Assembly (NCBI GenBank): GCA_039984715.1
Contig: JBDWUA010000010.1
Coordinates: 62,001-126,000 of the forward strand
Origin: JABSSA01 sp039984715
GTDB taxonomy: Bacteria; Pseudomonadota; Alphaproteobacteria; Rhodobacterales; Rhodobacteraceae
Reading direction: 5' to 3'
Length of the DNA: 64,000 bases
Part shown: positions 53,860 to 62,669 of the stretch, piece after piece
How the letters are laid out: each line of letters begins with the position of its first letter
Position numbering within the stretch: the stretch's first letter is position 1
Position numbers and translations under genes: made by a program
The notes under the pieces: model-generated
What the model was told of the DNA's origin: nothing
Database searches by the model: none
The model's input: the letters and a program-made list of their open reading frames with translations, nothing else

Positions 53860-53889
53860 GGGCCGGTCATATAGACCGGCCCTTTTTTT
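53860..53889 (+). terminator. phaB: Terminator of phaAB
   Basis: GGGCCGGTC (53860-53868) pairs with GACCGGCCC (53874-53882) around ATATA and is followed by seven T. A textbook rho-independent terminator about 25 bases after phaB. Confidence 0.92.
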
Positions 53890-53913
53890 ATCCCGTAAGA
53901 CAGTGCGCACGTG

Positions 53914-54033
53914 TCAGCGGGAAATCTTTGCCCCGAAAAACCACGTCCACGTATCGCGAACGGTCTCCCCACGTTCTGCATGAGCGCGCCGGATGGCAGC
54001 GCGGACCTTGGGATCAGAAGAAATCGCGATCAT
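53914..54033 (-). CDS. Small 39-residue protein
   Basis: ATG 54033 with GGAGG five bases upstream opens a 40-codon frame ending at 53914. The peptide contains SSDPKVRAAIRRAHAERG, then ETVRDTWTWFFGAKISR, with a basic helical first half and an aromatic WTWFFG motif near the C terminus. It resembles the short basic, Trp-containing proteins common in Rhodobacteraceae (related in style to DUF1127/RSP_7527), though I cannot assign it. Divergent from the LysR-type regulator. Confidence 0.65.
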   Translation of the reverse strand: MIAISSDPKVRAAIRRAHAERGETVRDTWTWFFGAKISR

Positions 54034-54141
54034 AGTAGCCTCCTAGGCAAGTGTTGTTGAACTGAATTCAACATGCGCCTTTTAATACATACTGACAAAC
54101 GAGACTTTTCATTCCTTCAGTTAAGTATTACTTGTCTGAAC

Positions 54142-55113
54142 ATGGTCAATCGCCTGCCACCATTAACCGCATTACGCGCATTTGAAGCCGCTGCACGGCA
54201 CATGTCGTTCGCAAAAGCGGCCAACGAATTGAACGTCACGCCCGCAGCGTTGTCCTTTCAAATAAAATCTCTCGAAGACAATTTAGGCGCGCCTCTGTTT
54301 GTCCGATTGAACCGGGCTGTTGCGCTTACCGATTTGGGGAAAACGCTTGCCCCCGGCCTAGAAGGCGGGTTTCAGATGTTGACCCAAAGTTGGCGCAATG
54401 CACAGCGGTCGTTAAACACTCAAACATTGACCGTTACTGCGGGACCAGCGTTCACGGCCAAATGGTTAGCGCCGCGCCTTTTTCAGTTCGCTCAAGAACA
54501 TCCCGAAATTGAATTGCGATTTGCCGCGACTCTTAATCAAATGGATTTGTCACGCGATGCTGTCGATGTCGCAATACGGTTTGGTTATGGTGGGGGCGAG
54601 GACGACCTATATGTCAAATCCTTAGCAGACGAATGGGTATGCCCTGTCATGGTGCCAGAATTGGCCAAACAATATCCAACCCCAGAAAGCTTGCGCCACG
54701 CCCATTTGATTGTTGACGAAAGCATTAGCTTTTTAAATCCCACACCGGATTGGGCCGCTTGGTTTCGCGTCATGGGTATCGAAAATACAGAACCGCATGG
54801 TCCGCGGTTTTCACAGGCAGACCATGCAATCGACGCTGCATTGGCTGGCGCCGGAGTAGCCCTTGGGCGGCGCGCATTGGTTGTCAAAGACCTCGCGGAC
54901 GGACGGCTTGTCACCCCATTCCGCGTCGCCATTTCGACACAAGCGCGATTTCGTTTCCTTTGCGCAAAGGGCGCGCAAACGAGACCACAAATTGCTGCGT
55001 TTCAGGACTGGATTCTGACAGAAATAGACAAACTATCCTTCATTACGGACAGTATGTATGTCGTTCCTCCAACCGCAGACGCCACAGACGTTGCAGCCCA
55101 TCGGCCCAGATAA
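54142..55113 (+). CDS. LysR family regulator, GcvA-like
   Basis: A 323-residue regulator. Start 54142 gives the expected N terminus MVNRLPPLTALRAFEAAARH with HTH AANELNVTPAALSFQIKSLE and LFVRLNRAVALTDLGK. The LPPLTALRAFEAAARHMSF opening is characteristic of GcvA-type members, which control glycine cleavage, or beta-lactamase regulators of the AmpR-like branch. The effector domain (VTAGPAFTAKWLAPRL) is normal. Divergent from the 39-residue gene, which may be its target. Confidence 0.88.
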   Translation: MVNRLPPLTALRAFEAAARHMSFAKAANELNVTPAALSFQIKSLEDNLGAPLFVRLNRAVALTDLGKTLAPGLEGGFQMLTQSWRNAQRSLNTQTLTVTAGPAFTAKWLAPRLFQFAQEHPEIELRFAATLNQMDLSRDAVDVAIRFGYGGGEDDLYVKSLADEWVCPVMVPELAKQYPTPESLRHAHLIVDESISFLNPTPDWAAWFRVMGIENTEPHGPRFSQADHAIDAALAGAGVALGRRALVVKDLADGRLVTPFRVAISTQARFRFLCAKGAQTRPQIAAFQDWILTEIDKLSFITDSMYVVPPTADATDVAAHRPR

Positions 55114-55120
55114 GTTGCTG

Positions 55121-55285
55121 TTAGTTCGTCAGTCTGGTGATTTCTTCTTTTAGCTTGAGTTTTTGCTTTTTCATGGAGGCAATTTCTAGATCATCAACTG
55201 CAGGGGCGCGTTGCGCCTGCTCGACTTCCATACTCAAAGCCATGTGCTTCTTTTTCAACTCTTCCAGGTGGGCAATGACGGTCAT
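55121..55285 (-). CDS. DUF465 (YdcH-like) small protein
   Basis: A 54-residue coiled-coil protein starting at ATG 55285 with GGAGAA upstream: VIAHLEELKKKHMALSMEVE, then VDDLEIASMKKQKLKLKEEI. This matches the DUF465 family of short alpha-helical proteins common in Alphaproteobacteria, of unknown function. The stop is eight bases from the convergent LysR-type gene's end. Confidence 0.85.
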   Translation of the reverse strand: MTVIAHLEELKKKHMALSMEVEQAQRAPAVDDLEIASMKKQKLKLKEEITRLTN

Positions 55286-55397
55286 AAGATTCTCCGTGCT
55301 GTTGAAGTTGCAAGATCAGTCAATCACGTTTGCTTGATCATGTCACGCTGCAGGCGCACTATGTGGGCAACGATTTTAATTAACTATTAATGCAAAG

Positions 55398-56147
55398 TTA
55401 CCAGTTCAAGGAGTCGCCAAAGCGCAAAGCGCGCGAAACGGTTTTGGTATAATCGTCACCATCAACCTTATGGCTTGATCCGGTGTGCATCACCAATGGG
55501 CTATGCAACTGGAATTTGGCCCGCCCTTCTTTACGGGCGCGTAAAATTATCAATTCCGCATCGCGCCCTGTACGTGACACCAACGGCAACACCTCGACTG
55601 ATCCAAGCAATTCGCAAACACACGTTAATATGTCCGGCAATCGTTGAGCCTTGTGAATCAGATGCAAGAAACCTTTTGGTTTCAGACGCTTCGCGGCAAC
55701 TTTGATCCAATCCGACAAAGGCGTTTCTTCGCCCAATGCGCCTTCTCTTCGGGCATCTTCGGACGCTTTTCCCGCACTTCGATCAAAATAAGGCGGGTTG
55801 GCCAGAACATGATCAAACCTTTGCTGTCGCAGATCTAATGGCAAGTTGGTCAAGTCAGCCACATGACAAGACAGCCCGTTTTGTCGGGCCAGATCTGCAT
55901 AAAAGGGATCGCGTTCAACTCCGGTCAATTCCATATCAGGCACGCGCGCCCCGAGACACAGCGCCGCAGTTCCAACACCGCACCCAAGATCAAGTACAGT
56001 TTGCCCCGCTTTTCCCGGCACACTCGCGGCCAGAAGAACGGGATCAACGCCTGCTCGATACCCTTTTTTAGGCTGCAAAACGTGCAGTTTTCCGCCTAAA
56101 AAGGCATCACGCGTCAGTTCAGCGCCCAAGATCAATCTCGTTGTCAC
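55398..56147 (-). CDS. tRNA1(Val) adenine-N6 methyltransferase-like protein (TrmN6/YfiC)
   Basis: A 249-residue class I methyltransferase. LTRDAFLGGKLHVLQPKKGYRAGVDPVLL near the N terminus (shown in parts) and motif I VLDLGCGVGTAALCLG are typical; NPPYF in LANPPYFDRS is the N6-adenine methyltransferase motif IV. Start taken as GTG 56147, which lies inside the end of the DUF2007 gene (29-base overlap); TTG 56135 or ATG 56168 are alternatives. It should modify tRNA1(Val), but related proteins have other substrates. Confidence 0.82.
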   Translation of the reverse strand: MTTRLILGAELTRDAFLGGKLHVLQPKKGYRAGVDPVLLAASVPGKAGQTVLDLGCGVGTAALCLGARVPDMELTGVERDPFYADLARQNGLSCHVADLTNLPLDLRQQRFDHVLANPPYFDRSAGKASEDARREGALGEETPLSDWIKVAAKRLKPKGFLHLIHKAQRLPDILTCVCELLGSVEVLPLVSRTGRDAELIILRARKEGRAKFQLHSPLVMHTGSSHKVDGDDYTKTVSRALRFGDSLNW

Positions 56148-56334
56148 GCATAACTTTCTTGGCCGCATCCAGATCGTCGGGTCGCACCAACAACCGGCGC
56201 GGAAAGATTCCGATGCCACCTTCCAATATGCTCATATTTACGTCGGCCTCGAAGCACTCTATATCTTCTCCACTAAGGAGAGCTGTGGCGAATGCGATGA
56301 TCGTCGGGTCGGTACTGCGCAATAGTTCTTCCAT
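56119..56334 (-). CDS. DUF2007 family protein
   Basis: A 71-residue protein matching DUF2007: MEELLRSTDPTIIAFATALL, then IECFEADVNMSILEGGIG and IFPRRLLVRPDDLDAAKKVM. The family resembles a putative signal-transducing or PII-like domain of unknown function. Its 3' end overlaps the methyltransferase start by 29 bases, so the two are coupled. Divergent from the polyprenyl synthase gene. Confidence 0.85.
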   Translation of the reverse strand: MEELLRSTDPTIIAFATALLSGEDIECFEADVNMSILEGGIGIFPRRLLVRPDDLDAAKKVMRDNEIDLGR

Positions 56335-56390
56335 AATGGGGATGTAAGATCAGGTAAGGCATAATGTCGAGACCTGCTTTCGGAAGGTCG

Positions 56391-57389
56391 ATGAACGTTC
56401 AAAATGCTGTAAAACCACACGAGCGGCTTGCTGCTGCGGTGGCGGACGATATGAATGGGGTGAATGCCTTGATCCGGGAACGGATGGCCTCGGAACATGC
56501 GCCCCGTATTCCAGAAGTTACCGCGCATCTTGTCGAAGCTGGCGGCAAACGATTGCGCCCCATGCTGACTTTGGCTGCTGCGCGAATGTGTGGCTATGAC
56601 GGCCCTTTTCATGTGCATCTGGCTGCAACCGTTGAATTTATTCACACAGCCACGCTGTTGCATGACGATGTCGTTGATGAAAGCCAGCAACGACGCGGGC
56701 GTCCAACTGCAAACTTGCTGTGGGACAACCAAAGTTCTGTTTTGGTCGGTGATTATCTGTTTTCGCGTTCGTTCCAATTGATGGTCGAAACCGGATCGTT
56801 GCGCGTGCTCAGCATCCTTTCAAATGCCTCAGCCACGATCGCAGAAGGCGAAGTCCTTCAACTGACTGCGGCGCAAAATCTGGCAACTGACGAAAACGTT
56901 TATGCACAGGTTATTCGGGGCAAGACGGCGGCCCTGTTTTCTGCCGCCACAGAAGTAGGTGGCGTGATCGCAAGCGCCCCCGAAAGCCAAGTGAAGGCGC
57001 TGTTTGATTATGGTGATTCTCTGGGAATGGCGTTTCAGATCGTGGATGACCTGCTTGATTATCAGGGCGACGCCACCACAACCGGCAAAAACATCGGTGA
57101 CGATTTTCGCGAACGTAAATTGACGTTGCCCGTGATCAAGGCTGTGGCCAAAGCGAATGCCGAAGAACGCGCTTTCTGGACGCGAACAATCGAAAAAGGT
57201 CAACAAAGCGATGGTGATTTGGACCAAGCGCTTGAGTTGCTGGGTAAGCACGGAACGTTAGAAGAAACCCGGCTGGTCGCGCTTGGGCACGCAGCCAAGG
57301 CGAAAGACGCAATGCAAACCCTTCCAAACCACGAAATTCGAGACATGTTGACCGACCTTGCTGATTACGTCGTCGACCGCGTCAGCTAA
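56391..57389 (+). CDS. ispB: Polyprenyl diphosphate synthase (ubiquinone side chain)
   Basis: A 332-residue trans-prenyltransferase. Both aspartate motifs are present: LLHDDVVDES near residue 85 and VDDLLDYQGD near residue 218, with GGKRLRPML and GKTAALFSAA between. ATG 56391 (GGAAGG, short spacing) is favoured by homology; ATG 56364 is possible. In this lineage the product is probably decaprenyl diphosphate for ubiquinone-10. It overlaps the convergent ispE stop by eight bases. Confidence 0.92.
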   Translation: MNVQNAVKPHERLAAAVADDMNGVNALIRERMASEHAPRIPEVTAHLVEAGGKRLRPMLTLAAARMCGYDGPFHVHLAATVEFIHTATLLHDDVVDESQQRRGRPTANLLWDNQSSVLVGDYLFSRSFQLMVETGSLRVLSILSNASATIAEGEVLQLTAAQNLATDENVYAQVIRGKTAALFSAATEVGGVIASAPESQVKALFDYGDSLGMAFQIVDDLLDYQGDATTTGKNIGDDFRERKLTLPVIKAVAKANAEERAFWTRTIEKGQQSDGDLDQALELLGKHGTLEETRLVALGHAAKAKDAMQTLPNHEIRDMLTDLADYVVDRVS

Positions 57390-58191
57390 GCGCGCAATCG
57401 ACGACCCACCAATCGGGGTATGAGTGCTGTAACTGTTCCGCACCTTTGACGGCCAATGCACGATCATCGAATAACGCGAAACATGTGGCACCTGATCCGG
57501 ACATGCGCGAGTTGCGTGCGCCTTGCAATCGTTTCAGCGCTTTAAGGACATCTGCAATAACCGGCGCGGCCTTGATCGCAGGTGTTTCCAGATCATTGCG
57601 CTGTTCGTCGAGCCAATCAAAGAACCAATCAGAATCTCTATTTTGGCTTTTTGGCAAGTTATCCATTTCGGAATTCTGTTTGTGCGTCAAAATCTGAAAG
57701 ATCGTCGGCGTCGGCACGTGGATTTTTGGATTTGCGAGAACTGCAAACAGCTTTGGCAACCCGGTCACACAGTCGATTACATCCCCAATCCCAGTCATTC
57801 GCGCAGCCGCCGAAAGACGACACACCGGAACATCCGCGCCAAGGCTTAATCCGTCGTTATTTGACCCCAACGCCCTTAAAACCGCCGCGGCGTCCGAAGA
57901 CCCGCCACCGATACCCGCACCGTGTGGTAGGTTCTTTTCCAACTGAATGCGTCCCGACCACCCAGCCAGTTGTGCGGCCGCCCAGACGAGGTTGCGTTCA
58001 TCTGTTGGAACGCCTTTTGCAAAAGGGCCACGCACCTCAACGGACATGTCCGGACCTGTGTCCAACCACAGCCTGTCACCAACATCGGCAAACAGAACCA
58101 AGCTGTCTAACAAATGGTATCCGTCAGGCCGCTGTCCTGTGACGTGCAAAGTTAGGTTTATTTTCGCCGGCGCAAACGCCTCAATTGTCAT
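57382..58191 (-). CDS. ispE: 4-diphosphocytidyl-2-C-methyl-D-erythritol kinase
   Basis: A 269-residue GHMP kinase of the MEP isoprenoid pathway. The N-terminal FAPAKINLTLHVTGQRPDGYH and the ATP loop LPHGAGIGGGSSDAAAVL are diagnostic, with MSGSGATCFAL near the C terminus. It supplies precursors for the polyprenyl synthase encoded beside it. Its start overlaps the stop of the TPR gene upstream by about 11 bases. Confidence 0.95.
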   Translation of the reverse strand: MTIEAFAPAKINLTLHVTGQRPDGYHLLDSLVLFADVGDRLWLDTGPDMSVEVRGPFAKGVPTDERNLVWAAAQLAGWSGRIQLEKNLPHGAGIGGGSSDAAAVLRALGSNNDGLSLGADVPVCRLSAAARMTGIGDVIDCVTGLPKLFAVLANPKIHVPTPTIFQILTHKQNSEMDNLPKSQNRDSDWFFDWLDEQRNDLETPAIKAAPVIADVLKALKRLQGARNSRMSGSGATCFALFDDRALAVKGAEQLQHSYPDWWVVDCALS

Positions 58192-59890
58192 TGGCCACTG
58201 TTAAGGGCTCTGCCCCTTCTTCTTCAAGAACCAAGTCCAGCCCGACTTCCAGTTTGCGACGGATACGGTCTGGATCCGCGTCACCGGGATCTTTTTCATC
58301 GACAAATGACAATGCCCGGCTCCATTGGAATTCAGCTTCGCGGAAACGTCCAACAGCCCAATATAAGTCTCCGAGGTGATCATTCACAACGGGATCGACG
58401 GCCATAAGCTCAACCGCCCGCTCCATATGAACAACCCCTTCTTCGTAACGTCCAAGGCGATACAGAACCCAGCCCAACGAATCCACGATGTAACCACTGT
58501 CTGGGTTTGACTCGACGGCTTGTTCGATCATGCCAAGGGCTTCGTCCAGCTTGATCTGTTTTTCGACAAGAGAATATCCAAGGTAATTTAGAACCTGCGG
58601 CTGACCAGGGTTCAATTCAAGCGCATTGCGAAAATCGGCTTCGGCCTGTTCCCAATTGTCCAACCGATCATGGGAAATTGCGCGGGCATAATGCAAAAAC
58701 CAGATGTTGCGGGTGGATTCATTGTTCAGCTCAAGCGCGCGATCGTAATGCCCCACAGCTTGTTCAAAATTCGACTGTTGGCGTTGGATATCCCCCAGTG
58801 TCGAATGAACGGCGGGCAATTCAGGAAAGCGTTTGACCAATTGCTCAAGCACTTCGATTGCTGCGTCTGGTTTGTCTGCACGCCGATAGGCAGCCGCTCG
58901 TCCTAATTCCGCAGCATGAAATGCGGGGAAATCATCTGGCACACCATTGTAAGCTTCGACAGCAAGGTCGAATTGCCCGAGTTCCTCAAGGAGCTCTGCA
59001 TTTAGCAACAACGCGTCAACGTGATCAGGCCGCAGATACCGGGCCATACGACTGTAAAGAAGCGTATATTCCGCGCCCGCATCATTGCGCAACGCACCAG
59101 CAAGCGTAAAGAAAACCTCGGCCAGACCCTCGCGCGCATTGGTGATATACGACAACGGTAGTGTTTCACCTTTCTCTAGGCGCTCGTAAACAACCGTCAA
59201 TTCCGGATCACGTGACAGGCCAAAGCTTTCTTGCAGTGAAATCAACGCATCATCGTTGCGTCCCAACTGCGACAGGATTTCCGCCCGTGCCATTGCAGCC
59301 CGGCGGGTTATGACCATCGTTCCATCGCCACGCGTGTCAAATAATGTTGCCGACGCTTCCAGATCACCCGTCATCGCAAGCGCCAGCGCTTTGTGATACA
59401 TCGCAAATCCCATAAGGCCGCGTTCGGATCCCATAGCATCAAATGCGTCACGGCCTTCGGTAACTTGTCCCGCTCCGATCAAGGCCCATGCGTTTAACAA
59501 TCCGTCGACAAGTGGACCGATCCCTTTGGTTTCGTGATTGCGTGCGAGATATGTATCGAATTCTTCACGTTTCAGAATGTCGGCAATCACCACCATATGC
59601 GCGGCTTGGGACCGTAAATCCCGATCTTCCAACGACATTGCGATTGGCAAAGCGCGATCGATACGCCCCATGGCCAATTGCGCGACAATCGCGTCTTCCA
59701 TCAATTCCGGTTTGCTCGGATTTCTGGCCAACGCCCGCGTAAAGTAATTTGCCGCAGCTTCAAAATCGTTCTGCATCGCCGCCTGTCGGCCTGCCAAATA
59801 TGCACCCGCCCCCCCTTCAGCGAAGGCTGGAACAGCAAGGCCAAGAGCCAAGACAGATACTGCTAGCGATTGAAGAGACTTTCGAAACAC
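58181..59890 (-). CDS. Exported TPR protein
   Basis: A 569-residue protein. Start GTG 59890 with AAGGAG seven bases upstream gives a signal peptide (VFRKSLQSLAVSVLALGLAV, cleavage after AFA); the frame open to 60328 is non-coding. TPR repeats run throughout (for example AANYFTRALARNPSKPEL, AVGHYDRALELNNEST and SYIVDSLGWVLYRLGRYEEG). It is probably periplasmic or lipoprotein-like and assembles complexes. The family is common in Rhodobacteraceae next to ispE; function unknown. Confidence 0.88.
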   Translation of the reverse strand: MFRKSLQSLAVSVLALGLAVPAFAEGGAGAYLAGRQAAMQNDFEAAANYFTRALARNPSKPELMEDAIVAQLAMGRIDRALPIAMSLEDRDLRSQAAHMVVIADILKREEFDTYLARNHETKGIGPLVDGLLNAWALIGAGQVTEGRDAFDAMGSERGLMGFAMYHKALALAMTGDLEASATLFDTRGDGTMVITRRAAMARAEILSQLGRNDDALISLQESFGLSRDPELTVVYERLEKGETLPLSYITNAREGLAEVFFTLAGALRNDAGAEYTLLYSRMARYLRPDHVDALLLNAELLEELGQFDLAVEAYNGVPDDFPAFHAAELGRAAAYRRADKPDAAIEVLEQLVKRFPELPAVHSTLGDIQRQQSNFEQAVGHYDRALELNNESTRNIWFLHYARAISHDRLDNWEQAEADFRNALELNPGQPQVLNYLGYSLVEKQIKLDEALGMIEQAVESNPDSGYIVDSLGWVLYRLGRYEEGVVHMERAVELMAVDPVVNDHLGDLYWAVGRFREAEFQWSRALSFVDEKDPGDADPDRIRRKLEVGLDLVLEEEGAEPLTVANDN

Positions 59891-60240
59891 ACGCGTTCTC
59901 CTTTTGATTACGGCAAAGCTAGCCATTCTTGGGGACATGGCAAGCGTTCGTAATGAATTGCTGTGAAGATGTTCGGGAACAAAGACAGAATTGCGGCAAT
60001 GACAAGAATTGTTGTTGCAAACAAGACAATTTGGCGAGGAATACGTTAACATTCCCTTACAGTAGGTCGCGAACCAGTTTGCTTGATGACCATATGGCCA
60101 CGACCAGTTGATCTGATGTGATCTATGGATGGGCGCTAATTCGTAAACATTTGGGGCGATTTGCGAAGCGCGGCCCAAATGTGCGGTCAAATCTGAATTC
60201 CTTGTTGTTGCACCTTGATTTAGGCTTTGATCCGTCAACG
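59891..60240. other. Intergenic region upstream of the TPR gene
   Basis: About 350 bases between the TPR gene and the ETF-QO terminator. No ribosome-site-supported frame and no RNA gene was recognised; short frames on both strands do not look coding. It presumably holds the promoter of the TPR-ispE unit. Confidence 0.5.
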
Positions 60241-60272
60241 AAAAACGCCGAACAGGATAAACTGTCCGGCGT
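60241..60272 (-). terminator. Terminator of the ETF-QO gene
   Basis: On the minus strand ACGCCGGACAG pairs with CTGTTCGGCGT (one mismatch, six-base loop) and is followed by TTTTT. It lies about 57 bases past the ETF-QO stop. Confidence 0.8.
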
Positions 60273-60328
60273 ATTGTTTTAATATTTGATAGGGCGACAG
60301 TCGGCCAAGGCCCAAAAAAACCGTGCAA

Positions 60329-61978
60329 TCACATATTCGGATAATTGGGCCCGTCCCCACCTTGCGGCGTGACCCATGTGATATTTTGACTTGGGTCTTT
60401 GATGTCACAAGTTTTGCAATGCACACAGTTTTGGAAGTTCACCACAAACCGCGCGTCTTTGCCGTCTTCCTCGACCACTTCATAGACCCCCGCAGGACAG
60501 TAACGTTGTGCGGGTTCTGCAAATTCTGGCAGATTGACTTTGATCGGGATGTCGGCATCCGTCAGGCGCAAGTGTGCTGGCTGACTTTCTTCGTGGTTGG
60601 TCATCGCAAAGCTGACATTGGTCAAACGATCAAAGCTAAGCTTGCCGTCGGGCTTTGGATACTCAATCGCGGTGTGTTTTGATGCCGGTTCGGTCGCTTC
60701 CGCATCATTTTTATCATGCTTCAGCGTGCCAAACAGGGAAAACCCAAGGGTATTGGTCCACATGTCAAACCCGCCTGCAACCAGCGATGCGATGAGGCCA
60801 TAACGCGACCACATCGGTTTCACATTGCGTACTTTTTTCAAGTCTTCGCCGATTGGACCATTGCGCACTGTCGTTTCGTACTCGGTCAATTCATCTTGGG
60901 CACGATCGGCCTGAATTGCGGCATGTGCCGCTTCGGCCGCGGCTTTGCCAGACAGCATCGCATTGTGATTGCCCTTGATGCGCGGAACATTGACCATTCC
61001 GACCGAACATCCAAGCAACGCAACACCGGGGGCAACCATCTTGGGCATCGCCTGATACCCGCCTTCGGTGATGGCACGTGCGCCGTAAGCCACGCGTTTG
61101 CCACCCTCCAGCAGATCCGCAACCATCGGATGATGCTTAAAGCGCTGGAATTCCATGTACGGAAACAAATGTGGGTTTTTGTAATTCAAGTGTACGACGA
61201 AACCGACATAAACTTGGTTGTTTTCCAAGTGATAGATAAACGATCCACCACCTGCGTTTCCGCCCAATGGCCACCCCATTGTGTGCGTGACCGATCCTTC
61301 CTTGTGTTTGGCTGGATCGATTTCCCAAATCTCTTTCATACCCAGACCATATTTTTGTGGTCCGGTCTCTTGCGCCAGATCGAACTTGGCAATGACCTCT
61401 TTTGACAGCGATCCACGCACACCTTCGGACAGGAACACGTATTTCCCGTGCAATTCCATGCCGGGTTCGTACCCATCGCTTGGCGTACCGTCTGCATTCA
61501 GGCCAAATTCGCCTGCTACGACGCCTTTGACTGCGCCAGCCTCGTTATAAACAACCTCGGAACAAGCCATGCCGGCAAAGATTTCCACGCCCAATTCTTC
61601 GGCCTGTTCGGCCATCCAACGACACACGTTCCCCATCGAAACGATGTAATTGCCGTGGTTGTTCATCAAAGGCGGCATCGGGAAATTCGGGATACGCAGC
61701 TTTCCAGCCTCGCCCAACATATAAAAATTGTCGTCCTTCACCGGCGTATTCAGTGGCGCACCTTTGGCTTTCCAATCCGGGATCAACGCGTCCAACCCAC
61801 AAGGATCAAGCACGGCGCCCGACAGGATATGCGCACCCACTTCGGACCCTTTTTCAAGAACAACGACGTTTAGGTCTGCATCCAACTGCTTCAAACGGAT
61901 CGCGGCTGACAATCCCGCAGGTCCAGCTCCAACGATGACAACATCATACTCCATCGCTTCGCGTTCTATCTCTGCCAT
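60329..61978 (-). CDS. Electron transfer flavoprotein-ubiquinone oxidoreductase
   Basis: A 549-residue membrane-associated flavoprotein that passes electrons from ETF to ubiquinone. The FAD motif VVIVGAGPAGLSAAIRL is at the N terminus, GCSVGMVNVPRIKGNHNAM carries the ubiquinone-binding region, and the 4Fe-4S ligands are visible near the C terminus in RYCPAGVYEV and NCVHCKTCDIKDP. It serves fatty-acid and amino-acid oxidation. The genes for ETF itself are not nearby. Confidence 0.96.
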   Translation of the reverse strand: MAEIEREAMEYDVVIVGAGPAGLSAAIRLKQLDADLNVVVLEKGSEVGAHILSGAVLDPCGLDALIPDWKAKGAPLNTPVKDDNFYMLGEAGKLRIPNFPMPPLMNNHGNYIVSMGNVCRWMAEQAEELGVEIFAGMACSEVVYNEAGAVKGVVAGEFGLNADGTPSDGYEPGMELHGKYVFLSEGVRGSLSKEVIAKFDLAQETGPQKYGLGMKEIWEIDPAKHKEGSVTHTMGWPLGGNAGGGSFIYHLENNQVYVGFVVHLNYKNPHLFPYMEFQRFKHHPMVADLLEGGKRVAYGARAITEGGYQAMPKMVAPGVALLGCSVGMVNVPRIKGNHNAMLSGKAAAEAAHAAIQADRAQDELTEYETTVRNGPIGEDLKKVRNVKPMWSRYGLIASLVAGGFDMWTNTLGFSLFGTLKHDKNDAEATEPASKHTAIEYPKPDGKLSFDRLTNVSFAMTNHEESQPAHLRLTDADIPIKVNLPEFAEPAQRYCPAGVYEVVEEDGKDARFVVNFQNCVHCKTCDIKDPSQNITWVTPQGGDGPNYPNM

Positions 61979-62128
61979 GGCTTCCTCCGGCTCAAAACTT
62001 TAATCTTTATTGAGAGGTAGCTGCGCGATGAAGCCCGGTCAATCACGACGCTGCGAAAAATCTGGATATCTACGACCAAGAGCCAACGGGACAATAAGCG
62101 CGGAAAAACGCCACTAGATAGAAATTTA

Positions 62129-62584
62129 TCAAATCTCGTTTGCCCGATCCCCCATCAAATATCGTGGCCCAGCCCCGCGTGTTGAGGCCTTGTCTTTAGG
62201 GTTATAAAGCGCACACGACTTAAGGCTCAGACAGCCGCACCCGATGCAGCTATCGAGCGTGTCCCGCATACGGGTCAGGTTGTCTATGCGCTGGTCCAAT
62301 TCTGCTCGGAACCCTGCGCTTATTTTCGCCCAATCTGATTTTGTAGGCGTGCGCCCTTTCGGCAGTAAATCCAGCTCGGTCTTGATTTGCGGCAAGCTGA
62401 ATCCGAATTGCTGGGCGATCATCACAAAACTTAGCCTGCGAATGTCGGCCCGTTCAAAACGACGTTGTCCGCCTGCATTTCGCCAAGGCGTCACAAGGCC
62501 TTGCGCTTCGTAGTACCGGATCGCTGACACTGCCAGCCCTGTGCGCTGGGAAATCATTCCTATCGTCAGTCCATCAATCGCCAT
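62129..62584 (-). CDS. soxR: SoxR redox-sensing MerR-family regulator
   Basis: A 151-residue activator. The MerR HTH is TIGMISQRTGLAVSAIRYYEAQGL, with the coiled-coil dimer helix after residue 90 and a 2Fe-2S site CIGCGCLSLKSC (four Cys), all as in SoxR. Redox-cycling compounds oxidise the cluster and remodel the promoter DNA. GAGAGGC lies upstream. It is divergent from the VOC gene whose promoter contains a SoxR box. Confidence 0.95.
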   Translation of the reverse strand: MAIDGLTIGMISQRTGLAVSAIRYYEAQGLVTPWRNAGGQRRFERADIRRLSFVMIAQQFGFSLPQIKTELDLLPKGRTPTKSDWAKISAGFRAELDQRIDNLTRMRDTLDSCIGCGCLSLKSCALYNPKDKASTRGAGPRYLMGDRANEI

Positions 62585-62606
62585 TTTTGCCTCTCAAAAA
62601 AATACC

Positions 62607-62637
62607 TTGACCTAAAGTTAGGTTTAGGTCGCACGAT
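62607..62637 (+). promoter_or_regulatory. SoxR box in the VOC-gene promoter
   Basis: CCTAAAGTTAGGTTTAGG at 62611-62628 matches the 18-base SoxR-box pattern CCTCAAGTTAACTTGAGG at most positions, within a longer perfect repeat GACCTAAA/TTTAGGTC (62609-62630). It directly follows the -35 TTGACC (62607-62612), and the long spacer before a poor -10 near 62632 is typical of MerR-family promoters. Confidence 0.75.
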
Positions 62638-62669
62638 AGAGCGACTCAATAGAAAAAGAGGATCGTAAA

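Noticed and set aside
59929..60111. 60-codon plus-strand frame in the gap before the TPR gene
   Set aside because: Cys/Gln/Asn-rich content, no ribosome site; looks non-coding.
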